Shown here in pieces: positions 51,608 through 59,846 of a stretch of 64,000 nucleotides of DNA (positions are counted from its first letter, which is position 1; each line of letters opens with the position of its first letter). The notes beneath the pieces are model-generated. The model worked only from the letters and a program-made list of their open reading frames with translations, had not been told where the DNA came from and made no database searches. The DNA comes from Streptomyces zaomyceticus. Lineage in GTDB: Bacteria; Actinomycetota; Actinomycetes; Streptomycetales; Streptomycetaceae. The position numbers and the translations under genes are program-made. Location of the stretch: NCBI RefSeq assembly GCF_014656215.1, contig NZ_BNBZ01000011.1, positions 184,105 to 248,104 on the forward strand, read 5' to 3'.

Positions 51608-54159
51608 CACTTGGCTCCCTGCGAGAAGCGGACGGCGGTGCCCGCGGTGAGGACGGGCTGGTTGTACGCGTACTGGAGGGCGTCGGCACCGGACTGGTCG
51701 GCGATCCCGACGGTGGCGCCCGCGCCCTTGCCCGCGACCGACTTGTACTGGAGGGTCACCGCGCCGGTGGCCTCGTCGAAGACGATCTCGAAGGTGGAGC
51801 GGCCCGAGGTGCCGTCGGCGTAGGCGGCGTCGTTCCAGACGACCGCGAACCTGCGGTTCCCGGCGGTGCCGGTGGTGGCCGTCTGCACGGACGACTTCCT
51901 GTCCAGCGTCAGGTCGTCCCAGAGCGGGGCGACGATGCCCTTGACGCCGTTCGCGCCGGTCGTCGGCAGGGCGGTGTTGCTGTAGTCGCCGACGCGCGGG
52001 GACAGGAAGTTGAGCAGTCCGTCGGTGGTGACCGAGGCGGAGGTGTACGAGACGCCGTAGTGCTTCACCGGGAACGGCAGGGTGACCTTGGCCGAGTCCT
52101 CGTCGCCGGTGAGCGCGACCTTCTTGGAACCGGCGATCCAGGAGTACGCCGCCGGGGCGCAGCTGTTGCCGGCCCTGTCGGTGCGGTGGGGGACCCGTAC
52201 GTCCTGGGTCAGGTCGGTGGTGCCGACGGTCGCGGTGCCGTTGTGGACGCCGTTGCAGAGGACCGGGGCGGCGGGCCTCACGATCAGGCCGTAGGAGCCT
52301 TCGGCGACCTTGGCGAACGCGTACCCGCCCTTGGCGTCGGTGGTGACGGTGGCGAGCGGCGAGCCGCTCAGCTCGACCGTCGCTCCGGGCAGCGCCTTGC
52401 CGGTGACGTCGAGGACGGTACCGGTGAGCTTGTGCGAGGGGGCCGGGGTCAGCGCGATGTCCTGGGTGACCGGGACGCCCGTGGTGAGCCGGACGCCGGT
52501 GACGGTCCGGGGTGCGTAGCCGTAGCCGCTGAGCGCGAAGTCGTACGTGCCGGGGGGCAGCGACAGGCGGTAGGTGCCGTCGGAGCCGGTGGTGACCGAA
52601 CGCGCGCCGGTGTCGGTGCTCGTCGCCTTGACGCCGACGCCGGACACGGCGCCGCCGCTGTCCCTGTCGGTGACCTTGCCGGTGACCGTCACCGCGGTGT
52701 GCGGGGCCTTGTCGACGGAGGCGAGGATGTCGAGTTTGCCCTCGCCCCAGACGTTGTTCATGCCGGAAGTGCCGCCGCAGTGGGTGTCGTCGACGTCGCG
52801 GGCACCCTGGTTCAGCAGTGCGCGGGTCTCGTCGATCTTCCCGATGAGCGAGGGAGCCGCCGACCAGAGCAGCGCGACCGCGCCCGCCACGTGCGGCGTC
52901 GCCATCGACGTACCGTTGATGGTGTTGTACGACGAACCCGGCCAGGTGGAGCGGATGTTGACGCCCGGAGCCGAGATGTTCGGCTTCATCGAGCCGTCGA
53001 CGAGGGACGGACCGAAGCCGGAGAAGTTCGCTATCTTCCCGGAGACGTCGTACGCGCCGACTCCGTAGGCCGGGGCCTGCGCGCCGGGAGCGCGGGTGGT
53101 GGAGCAGGTCCTGCCGTCACCGTCGTTGCCGGCGGCGAAGGCCTCGAAGATGCCCGCCGCGTTCCAGGCCTCGACGATGTCCTGGTAGAACGTGGTGTTG
53201 CCGCCGCCCCAGGAGTTGTTGACGATGTTCGGCGCGAGGTCCGGGCGCGGGTTCCGGCCGTTGCGGTCGGTCGGCGCGAGGATCCACTGGCCGGCGGCGA
53301 GGAGCGACTCGTCCGAGCAGGAGGACGACTCGCAGCCCTTCGCGGCGATCCACTTGGCGTTCGGCGCGACACCGATGCCGTTCCCACCGACCATCGTGCC
53401 CATGGTGTGGGTGCCGTGGCCGTTGTTGTCGCAGGGGACGCCGCCGGTGCCGCACTGGCCGGTCGGGTCGTACCAGTTGTAGTCGTGCGTGAAGCCGCCG
53501 TTGCCGCTGTTGTCGCGGTACTGGGCGACCAGGTCCGGGTGGTCGTACTGCACGCCGGAGTCGACGTTGGCGATGACGATGCCCTCGCCGCGGTCGTCGT
53601 ACCCGTTCCAGACGTCGTCGGCGTTGATGTCGGCGACGCCCCACTCGGGGGTGGCCGCGGCGTCGGCCGTGGCCACGCGTGACGTGGTGATCCTGCTGTC
53701 GGCGGCCTCGACGTCGTCGAGCGCGTAGTGCCGCTCCTTGACGATCGAGGCGACGTCCGCGCGCTTCGCGAGCCGCTCCACGAGGTCCCGGCCACCGTGC
53801 ACCTTGACGGCGTTGGCGATCCAGTACTCCTCGTGCCCGACCTTCTCCTCGTCGAGGAAGGCCGTCAGCGAACGCCGGCTGGACTCGGCGTGTGCGCGCA
53901 GCTCCTTGTACGCGGCCTTCGCCTTCGCCGCGTGCGTCTTCTGCTTCCTCACGCCGGACAGGTCGGCCCGGTCCTTGAGGACGACGAAGAACGACGCCTC
54001 GCCGCCTTCGTCCACGGCGTTCAGCAGGGCGGAGTCCACGGTGGCGGTCGGCGCGACTCCGGCCGCCGCGGCGGGCGGGCCGGTCAGCACGGCGGCGGCG
54101 ACCAGGGCGGCCGCCGCCCAGGCGGCGGATCTGCGCAGGGGCGATCGTGGCAGGTGCAT
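51607..54159 (-). CDS. Secreted S8 (subtilisin-like) serine protease
   Basis: 850 residues. Signal peptide (AAWAAAALVAAAVLTG), an I9-type inhibitor propeptide (FFVVLKDRADLSGV), then a subtilase domain. The catalytic triad is Asp in IVIANVDSGVQYDHPDL (about 199), His in GHGTHTMGTMVGG (about 247) and Ser in NGTSMATPHVAGAVALL (about 416). Two carboxypeptidase-regulatory-like beta domains follow (GAVSGVGVKATSTDTGARS and KALPGATVELSGSP), and a C-terminal domain (about 690-850) that may be a lectin or adhesion fold. First gene of a two-gene unit with the FG-GAP protein. Confidence 0.9.
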   Translation of the reverse strand: MHLPRSPLRRSAAWAAAALVAAAVLTGPPAAAAGVAPTATVDSALLNAVDEGGEASFFVVLKDRADLSGVRKQKTHAAKAKAAYKELRAHAESSRRSLTAFLDEEKVGHEEYWIANAVKVHGGRDLVERLAKRADVASIVKERHYALDDVEAADSRITTSRVATADAAATPEWGVADINADDVWNGYDDRGEGIVIANVDSGVQYDHPDLVAQYRDNSGNGGFTHDYNWYDPTGQCGTGGVPCDNNGHGTHTMGTMVGGNGIGVAPNAKWIAAKGCESSSCSDESLLAAGQWILAPTDRNGRNPRPDLAPNIVNNSWGGGNTTFYQDIVEAWNAAGIFEAFAAGNDGDGRTCSTTRAPGAQAPAYGVGAYDVSGKIANFSGFGPSLVDGSMKPNISAPGVNIRSTWPGSSYNTINGTSMATPHVAGAVALLWSAAPSLIGKIDETRALLNQGARDVDDTHCGGTSGMNNVWGEGKLDILASVDKAPHTAVTVTGKVTDRDSGGAVSGVGVKATSTDTGARSVTTGSDGTYRLSLPPGTYDFALSGYGYAPRTVTGVRLTTGVPVTQDIALTPAPSHKLTGTVLDVTGKALPGATVELSGSPLATVTTDAKGGYAFAKVAEGSYGLIVRPAAPVLCNGVHNGTATVGTTDLTQDVRVPHRTDRAGNSCAPAAYSWIAGSKKVALTGDEDSAKVTLPFPVKHYGVSYTSASVTTDGLLNFLSPRVGDYSNTALPTTGANGVKGIVAPLWDDLTLDRKSSVQTATTGTAGNRRFAVVWNDAAYADGTSGRSTFEIVFDEATGAVTLQYKSVAGKGAGATVGIADQSGADALQYAYNQPVLTAGTAVRFSQGAK

Positions 54160-54229
54160 CGGGATGCTCCTCGGAGAAGATTCGGGGAGCCCGGACGCTA
54201 GAGAGCCGCCGTTACTCGGGAATTACAGC

Positions 54230-54265
54230 GCCCGCCCGAGCCGCCCGCCCGAGCCGCCCGATCGG
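54230..54265. repeat. 13-bp tandem repeat
   Basis: GCCCGCCCGAGCC occurs twice in tandem (54230-54242, 54243-54255) followed by a partial third copy, in the 222-base divergent spacer between the protease and the dithiol oxidase gene. No clear promoter is seen in the spacer apart from GC-rich inverted repeats near 54255-54290. Confidence 0.7.
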
Positions 54266-54381
54266 GCCGCGGCCCGGCCGCCGGGCCCGCGCGAGGACAC
54301 CGCTCGCCGCCTTCCCGGAAACGGCAACAAAGATTGTTCGGGTTTCGGGTGGGCCGCACTCTGGCGGTGGAGGTGATCGCC

Positions 54382-55380
54382 ATGACCGGCGCCCACAAGG
54401 AAGACACTGCCCGAATCTCGTACGACGTGATCGTGATAGGCGGCGGGGCGGGTGGGCTCAACGCCGCGCTCGTGCTCGCGCGGGCGCGGCGCACTGTCGC
54501 CGTCGTCGACGCCGGGGAGCCCCGTAACGCTCCCTCGGCCCATATGCACAGCTTCCTCTCGCGTGACGGTGTGTCACCGCTGACCGTGCTGGAGACCGGA
54601 CGCGCGGAGATCGCGCGCTACGGAGCCATCCGGATCGAGGGGCGGGTGGATCAGGTGCAGCCCCGCGACGAGGGCGGCTACGTGGTGCTGCTCGACGGTG
54701 GCGCGTCGCTCGACGCGCGGCACGTCGTGCTGGCCACGGGGCTGCGCGACGACCTGCCCGAGATCCCCGGTGTGCGGGCGATGTGGGGCGAGGACGTGCA
54801 CTTCTGCCCCTACTGCCACGGCTATGAGGTACGCGACGAGAAGATCGTCGTCCTCGGCGTGCACCCGGCCTCCGCCGGCCAGGCGCTGCTGCTGCGGCAG
54901 TGGTCGCACGACGTCGTGTACGCGACGCACGACCGGCCGCTCACCGACGAGGAGCGCGAGCGCATGGACGCGCGCGGTGTCGAGGTGGTCGACGGGCGGG
55001 TGTCGTCGCTGCTGAGCAAGGACGGGCGGCTGCACGGGGTGGAGTTCGTCGACGGGCGCACGGTGGCGTGCGCGGGCGTGTTCCTGTTCCCGAAGATGAC
55101 CCCGAACGACTCGGCCTTCGACGGCCTCGGCTGTGCCCGCGACGAGCAGGGCTGGCTGGTCACCGACGGCGCCGGGCGCACCAGCCGACCCGGTCTCTGG
55201 GCCGTCGGCAATGTGGTGGACCCGCGCGCCCAGGCCGTCACGGCGGCGGGCATGGGGGCGGCGGCCGCGTTCGCGCTCAACCACGACCTGGTGGACGAGG
55301 AGATCGAGCGCGATCTCGCCGCGCACCGGGCCGCCGCGGGCCGAGTCTCCGACGCGGGGGAGCCGGTGTCCGCGCTCTGA
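54382..55380 (+). CDS. hlmI: Thioredoxin-reductase-like flavoprotein, HlmI-type dithiol oxidase
   Basis: 332 residues. FAD-binding VIVIGGGAGGLNAALVLAR near the N-terminus, the redox pair in HFCPYCHGYE (CxxC, about 142-145), and a second dinucleotide segment (KIVVLGVHPAS). C-terminal RPGLWAVGNVVDPRAQ is the flavin-domain signature. In dithiolopyrrolone producers HlmI closes the intramolecular disulfide of the pyrrolone and also protects the host. The ATG has GGAGG eight bases upstream; an earlier ATG at 54334 lacks this. The HlmI assignment rests on the neighbouring cluster, since family members also include GliT-like oxidases and other Trx-reductase relatives. Confidence 0.82.
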   Translation: MTGAHKEDTARISYDVIVIGGGAGGLNAALVLARARRTVAVVDAGEPRNAPSAHMHSFLSRDGVSPLTVLETGRAEIARYGAIRIEGRVDQVQPRDEGGYVVLLDGGASLDARHVVLATGLRDDLPEIPGVRAMWGEDVHFCPYCHGYEVRDEKIVVLGVHPASAGQALLLRQWSHDVVYATHDRPLTDEERERMDARGVEVVDGRVSSLLSKDGRLHGVEFVDGRTVACAGVFLFPKMTPNDSAFDGLGCARDEQGWLVTDGAGRTSRPGLWAVGNVVDPRAQAVTAAGMGAAAAFALNHDLVDEEIERDLAAHRAAAGRVSDAGEPVSAL

Positions 55381-55428
55381 TCTCCCGCTTCCCCCGGCGT
55401 CCGTCCCCCCGCGCCGCCTCCGTTCCCC

Positions 55429-55460
55429 GCCCGTCTCCGACTCAGTCGTCGGAGGCGGGC
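55429..55460. terminator. Convergent terminator between dithiol oxidase and XRE-cupin genes
   Basis: A 13-bp stem with one G-U pair, GCCCGTCTCCGAC (55429-55441) with GTCGGAGGCGGGC (55448-55460), loop TCAGTC. It overlaps the stop codon of the XRE-cupin gene and serves both strands. Confidence 0.7.
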
Positions 55461-56044
55461 GTTCGGCGTGTCGGCCGGGCGCGGACGTGCATCCGCTCGC
55501 CCTGGCGCCCGAAGAGGCTGAGCACCTCGACCGGACCCTGCCCGGTGCTGCCGAACCAGTGCGGCAGCCGGGTGTCGAACTCGGCCACCTCACCCGGGTC
55601 GAGGACGATGTCGTGGTCGGCGAGCACGATCCGGAGCCGCCCGGAGAGCACGTACAGCCACTCGTATCCCTCGTGGGTGCACAGCTCCGGGGTGTCGCGG
55701 CTCGCCGGCAGCACCATCTTGTAGCTCTGCAGCGGGCCTGGCTGCCGGGTCAGCGGCAGCACCGTGTTGCCGTTCACCGCGTGCGGCTTGAGCCGGACCC
55801 TCGGGTCGCCCACGTCGGGGGCGCCGACCAGTTCGTCGATCGGGACCTGGTGGGCCTGGGCGATGGGCAGCAGCAGTTCCAGACTGGGGCGGCGCTGGCC
55901 GGCCTCCAGACGCGAGAGCGTGCTCTTGGAGATGCCGGTGACCTCGGACAGGGCGGCGAGGGTGACACCGCGTGCGGTGCGCAGTCGCTTGAGTCGGGGA
56001 CCGACGGCGGACAGGGCCTGGGCGATGGACGAGGGCTGATCCAC
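55442..56044 (-). CDS. XRE-cupin transcriptional regulator
   Basis: 200 residues: an N-terminal helix-turn-helix (RLKRLRTARGVTLAALSEVTGISKSTLSRLEAG, about 14-46) followed by a cupin barrel (EGYEWLYVLSGRLRIVLADH, LDPGEVAEFDTRLPHWFG). Such regulators sense small ligands in the cupin pocket. The GTG at 56044 gives a normal N-terminus; upstream open frame lacks family residues. It lies between the dithiol oxidase and the biosynthetic operon, so it is a good candidate cluster regulator, though characterised holomycin clusters are better known for LuxR regulators. Confidence 0.82.
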   Translation of the reverse strand: MDQPSSIAQALSAVGPRLKRLRTARGVTLAALSEVTGISKSTLSRLEAGQRRPSLELLLPIAQAHQVPIDELVGAPDVGDPRVRLKPHAVNGNTVLPLTRQPGPLQSYKMVLPASRDTPELCTHEGYEWLYVLSGRLRIVLADHDIVLDPGEVAEFDTRLPHWFGSTGQGPVEVLSLFGRQGERMHVRARPTRRTPASDD

Positions 56045-56140
56045 GCCGTCATTAGATCCATCCGTTCCGGAATCCGCAAAGAGAGGTGCTGTTTTCGGAC
56101 GCCGCGGCGCGCGCCCCCGCAGCTGCGCGCAGACGCGTGC

Positions 56141-56172
56141 GCCCCGCCCCCGCACACGTCGGGGCGGGGCGG
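56141..56172. terminator. Terminator at the end of the hlmEDCB-type operon
   Basis: An 11-bp stem, CGCCCCGCCCC (56141-56151) with GGGGCGGGGCG (56162-56172), loop of ten bases, 15 bases beyond the stop codon of the acyl-CoA dehydrogenase gene. Confidence 0.7.
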
Positions 56173-56187
56173 GGCACACGGCGGACG

Positions 56188-57351
56188 TCAGAGGCCCAGC
56201 GAACGGCCGATCAGCTCCTTCATCACCTCCGTCGTCCCGCCGTAGATGGTCTGCACCCGGCTGTTGACCCACTCGCGGGAGATCGCGCTCTCCTTGAGAT
56301 AGCCGAAGCCGCCGTGGATCTGGAGGCAGCGGTTGGCGATGTCCACCTGGAGCTCCGTCGTCCACCACTTCACCTTCGCGGCGTCGGTCACCGACAGGCG
56401 GCCCGCGTTGAGTTCGGCGACGCAGTGGTCGAGGAACACCCGGGCGACGGTCAGTTCCGTGTCCATGGTGGCGAGTTGGAACCGGTTGTGCTGGAAGCTG
56501 CCGATGGACTGCCCGAAGGCCTCGCGGGTCCGCGCGTACTCCAGGGTGTCGGCGAGCATCCGCTCCGCCGCGCCCACCGCCACGGTCGCGATGCTGAGCC
56601 GCTCCCGGGGCATGCCGGCCATCATGTAGGCCAGCCCGGCGTTCTCCTTGCCGAGCAGGTTCTCGGCCGGCACCCGGCAGTCGTCGAAGAACAGCTCGCA
56701 GGTGTCGCTGGCGTGCCAGCCCAGCTTCTCCATGCGCCGGCCCCGGGTGAAGCCGGGTGTGCCGCGCTCCACCACGAGGAGACTGATCCCCTGGGCGCCG
56801 CGCTCGGGGGCGGTCTTGACGGCGACCACGACGACGTCGGCGTTCTCGCCGTTGGTGATGAAGGTCTTCTGCCCGTTGAGGACGTAGGAGTCCCCGTCAC
56901 GCAGGGCGGTGGTACGGATGTCGGCGACGTTGGAGCCCGCGTCGGGCTCGCTCATCGCGATGGCCGCGACCAGCTCGCCCGCGCACAGTCCGGGCAGCCA
57001 GCGTTTGCGCTGCTCCTCGGTGGTCCGCTCGGCGAGGTACGTGGCGATGACGTCGTTGTGCGCCACGAAGCCGGGTGCGGTGGCCCGCGCCCACATGATC
57101 TCCTGCGAGAACACCGCCGGATAGCGGTAGTCGGGCTCCCCGCCCCCTCCGTACGCGGGGTCGACGCCGATGCCGAGGAGTCCGGCCCGTCCGGCCGCGC
57201 GCCACACCTCGCGGTCGACGATGCCGTCCCGCTCCCAGCGGGCGTGATGCGGCAGGACCTCCCGGGTCAGGAACTCCCGGCAGGTGTCCCGGAACTGCTC
57301 GTGCTCCGGCCCGTACCGCGGCGCCGGGCGGCTGCCTCTGTTCGGTGCCAC
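56188..57351 (-). CDS. hlmB: Acyl-CoA dehydrogenase, HlmB-type
   Basis: 387 residues of the flavin-dependent acyl-CoA dehydrogenase family: N-terminal helical domain (FRDTCREFLTREVLPHHARW), middle beta domain (AIAMSEPDAGSNVADIRTTA and KTFITNGENADVVVVAVKT), C-terminal domain (MPRERLSIATVAVGAAERML, QIHGGFGYLKE). In the holomycin pathway HlmB carries out one of the oxidations that turn the Cys-Cys dipeptide into the dithiolopyrrolone bicycle. GTG start, 3 bases after the thioesterase stop. Last gene of the operon. Confidence 0.85.
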   Translation of the reverse strand: MAPNRGSRPAPRYGPEHEQFRDTCREFLTREVLPHHARWERDGIVDREVWRAAGRAGLLGIGVDPAYGGGGEPDYRYPAVFSQEIMWARATAPGFVAHNDVIATYLAERTTEEQRKRWLPGLCAGELVAAIAMSEPDAGSNVADIRTTALRDGDSYVLNGQKTFITNGENADVVVVAVKTAPERGAQGISLLVVERGTPGFTRGRRMEKLGWHASDTCELFFDDCRVPAENLLGKENAGLAYMMAGMPRERLSIATVAVGAAERMLADTLEYARTREAFGQSIGSFQHNRFQLATMDTELTVARVFLDHCVAELNAGRLSVTDAAKVKWWTTELQVDIANRCLQIHGGFGYLKESAISREWVNSRVQTIYGGTTEVMKELIGRSLGL

Positions 57352-57354
57352 GAC

Positions 57355-58110
57355 TCACCCCTCCCCGGGTCCGGTGTCGTCGCCGATGATCGTCAGCGTC
57401 CCCTCGGGACGCTGGACGGCGGCGAAGTGGCCGCCGTCGATCTCCACCCGGCGGACCGGGGCGGAGCTGTGCCCGGACCACGGCCAGACCTTCTCCGGCG
57501 GGGCGTGCACGTCCTCGCGGGCGGCGATCAGGGTGAGCGGGAAGTCCACCCGAAGCGCCGAGGCCTCCCGGGCGAACTCGGCCCGTACGCAGTCGTCCTC
57601 GCGGAGCATCCGCAGCAGGATCCGGCTCATCGTCGGTTCCGCCAGGACCGCGGCGGGGGTCCCGCCGTCGGCCGCCGTACGGGCGAGGAGTTCCTCGTCC
57701 GGGACGGCGGCCAGCAGCGCACCGGGGCGCTGGAGCGCCGGCGGCACCGCGCCGGACAGCACCGCCCGCACCGGCGCGAGGCCGGTCTGCCGGGCGACGT
57801 GGGCGGCCACGGCGAGGCTCATCGTGGCGCCGAAGCTGTGCCCGAACGTCGCCCAGCGCAGCCCCGGGGAGCGTTCGCGCTCGGTGAGCAGGTCCGCCAT
57901 CACCTCCTCGGCCATGGCCCGTACGAGTCCGTGGTAGCCGACGGCCTTGCGCTCCCGGCGGCGCGCGCCGCGGCCCGGTGCGTCCACGCCCCGGATCCGC
58001 AGCTTCGGTTCGCCGAGCGGCTGCCAGCCGCGGTAGACCTGCGAGGTCGCCCCGGCGTGCGGGAAACAGTAGAGCCGCACCGGAGGGCCGGTGACAGGGT
58101 GCACGGTCAT
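57355..58110 (-). CDS. hlmC: Type II thioesterase, HlmC-type
   Basis: 251 residues, alpha/beta hydrolase of the type II thioesterase class. LYCFPHAGATSQVYRGW is the N-terminal oxyanion stretch. The nucleophile elbow is FGHSFGATMSLAV (GxSxG, Ser about 91), and the catalytic His is in EIDGGHFAAV near residue 232. Overlaps the upstream gene as ATGA. It probably releases or edits thioester-bound intermediates from the carrier protein of the NRPS. Confidence 0.87.
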   Translation of the reverse strand: MTVHPVTGPPVRLYCFPHAGATSQVYRGWQPLGEPKLRIRGVDAPGRGARRRERKAVGYHGLVRAMAEEVMADLLTERERSPGLRWATFGHSFGATMSLAVAAHVARQTGLAPVRAVLSGAVPPALQRPGALLAAVPDEELLARTAADGGTPAAVLAEPTMSRILLRMLREDDCVRAEFAREASALRVDFPLTLIAAREDVHAPPEKVWPWSGHSSAPVRRVEIDGGHFAAVQRPEGTLTIIGDDTGPGEG

Positions 58111-59846
58111 TCCTCCATGCTCCGGGCCAGCTTCTCGGCCAGCATCAGGGTGGTCAGATTGGTCGGTGCGCTGGGGATGGCGGGGAACAGCGACGCGTCG
58201 GCGATCCGCAGGTTCTCGGTGCCGTACACCCGGCCCTCCTGGTCGGCGACGGCGTACGGATCGGTGTCCGGGCCCATCCGGCACGAACCGGAGGCGTGCC
58301 AGCCGGGGTTCATGATGTGCCGGACCCCGCTGCGCACCACGCCGTCGTTGGCGATCATCCGGTCGCTCCAGAACTGGGTGCGGGGCAGCCGGTCGGAGAG
58401 TCCCGGGGAGCGCAGGAAGCTCCAGGCCCTGCGGACGCCGTGGCAGAGCCTCTCGATGTCCTCGGGGTCGGTGCCGAGGCCGATCTCGATGGCCGGCGCG
58501 GCGGTCGGGTCGGCGTCGGTGAGGAAGACCCGGCCGCGGGAGCGGGGGCGCATCAGCATCACGGAGAGACCGACGACCAGGGGCCAGCCGAGGCGGTCGA
58601 CGAAACCGGGGATGGTGTGGCTCTCGACGTTGTTGAGGAGCCCCATCTGGATGTCGACGTCCTCGTCGAAGCCGCTGCTCATCCGGGCGGCGACCTGGCG
58701 CCAGGGCAGCCCCGCCGTGCAGACGCCGTCGGCGGGCCGGGACCAGATGACGACGGACGGGTGGTCCACCAGGTCGCGGCCCACGCCGGGCAGGTCGGCC
58801 ACCGGGTCGATGCCGAGGGCGGCCAGCAGGGCGGGGTCGCCGACGCCGGAGCGCTGGAGGACGAGGGGGGTGCCGACGGCCCCGGCGGTGAGGATCACGT
58901 TCCGGGCGCGGACGGTGTCGAGCCGGCCGTCCCGTTCGGTCTCCACGCCGACGGCCCGGTTCCGGTGCTTCGGGTCGAACAGCACCCGGGTGACCCGGAC
59001 GCCGGGACGCACATGGAGGTGGGGCAGCTCGCGGGAGCCGGCGAGGAAGGCGGTGCCGGCGTCGATCCGTTCGCCGTCGACCGTGTTGCCCGGGATCGGG
59101 CCGACGCCGGCCTCGTCCCCGGCGTTGAGATCGGGGAGGTCCCCGACGCCCTGCCGGTTGCACTCCTCCCAGAACGCGGCGTCCAGCTGGTGCACGTCCG
59201 CGCGCGGGGTACGCCTGATGGGCAGCGGTCCGCTGTCGCCGTGCAGCCGCCCGGGGAAGTCGGCGTCGTTCTCGATGGCCCGGTAGAACGGCAGGACCCG
59301 CTCCCAGGACCAGTCGGGATTGCCCTGGGCCGCCCAGGTGGCGAAGTCACGGGGCAGCCCGCGCAGGGCGATGGCTCCGTTGACGGCGGAGCCGCCGCCG
59401 ATGACCTTGCCGAGCTGGTACGGGAAGCGTTCCCACAGGGCGCGGGCCGGGGTTCCGGTGCCGTCACCGCCCTTGATCAGGTCCTCCAGGCGGCCGCTGG
59501 TGCGGAGGTTGGCCCGGTAGTCCCAGTTGAAGCCGGCGAGCACGAGCCGGCCGGCGTCGGCCAGCGGGTGGGAGCGGTCGCGGGGGCGCGGCTGGTCGGG
59601 GCCGGCCTCCAGGAGCAGCACCGTGCCGGTGCCGCGGGCGGCGAGCCGGGCGGCGACGAGGGCCCCCGCGGACCCGCCGCCGACGACGACGTGGTCCCAC
59701 TCGGCGACGTCCGACGCGGACGCGCGGGAGGAAGGCGCGGGCGTGCGGGAGGAGGACGCGGGCGTGCGGGCCGGGGACGTGCCGGCGGAGGACGCGGGAG
59801 TGGGGGACGAAGGCGTGTCCGGGGAAGGGGAAGGTGTCGTGGTCAC
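58107..59846 (-). CDS. hlmD: GMC-family flavin oxidoreductase, HlmD-type
   Basis: 579 residues of the glucose-methanol-choline oxidoreductase family: ADP-binding DHVVVGGGSAGALVAARLA (about 54-72), PYQLGKVIGGGSAVNGAI, NVILTAGAVGTPLVLQRSG, C-terminal MNPGWHASGSCRMGPDTD with the catalytic His. HlmD is one of the four oxidation steps in dithiolopyrrolone assembly. GTG start overlaps the NRPS stop as GTGA. The first 50 residues are unusual: a Ser/Pro/Ala/Thr-rich stretch encoded by imperfectly repeated DNA, without family similarity. Confidence 0.87.
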   Translation of the reverse strand: MTTTPSPSPDTPSSPTPASSAGTSPARTPASSSRTPAPSSRASASDVAEWDHVVVGGGSAGALVAARLAARGTGTVLLLEAGPDQPRPRDRSHPLADAGRLVLAGFNWDYRANLRTSGRLEDLIKGGDGTGTPARALWERFPYQLGKVIGGGSAVNGAIALRGLPRDFATWAAQGNPDWSWERVLPFYRAIENDADFPGRLHGDSGPLPIRRTPRADVHQLDAAFWEECNRQGVGDLPDLNAGDEAGVGPIPGNTVDGERIDAGTAFLAGSRELPHLHVRPGVRVTRVLFDPKHRNRAVGVETERDGRLDTVRARNVILTAGAVGTPLVLQRSGVGDPALLAALGIDPVADLPGVGRDLVDHPSVVIWSRPADGVCTAGLPWRQVAARMSSGFDEDVDIQMGLLNNVESHTIPGFVDRLGWPLVVGLSVMLMRPRSRGRVFLTDADPTAAPAIEIGLGTDPEDIERLCHGVRRAWSFLRSPGLSDRLPRTQFWSDRMIANDGVVRSGVRHIMNPGWHASGSCRMGPDTDPYAVADQEGRVYGTENLRIADASLFPAIPSAPTNLTTLMLAEKLARSMEE

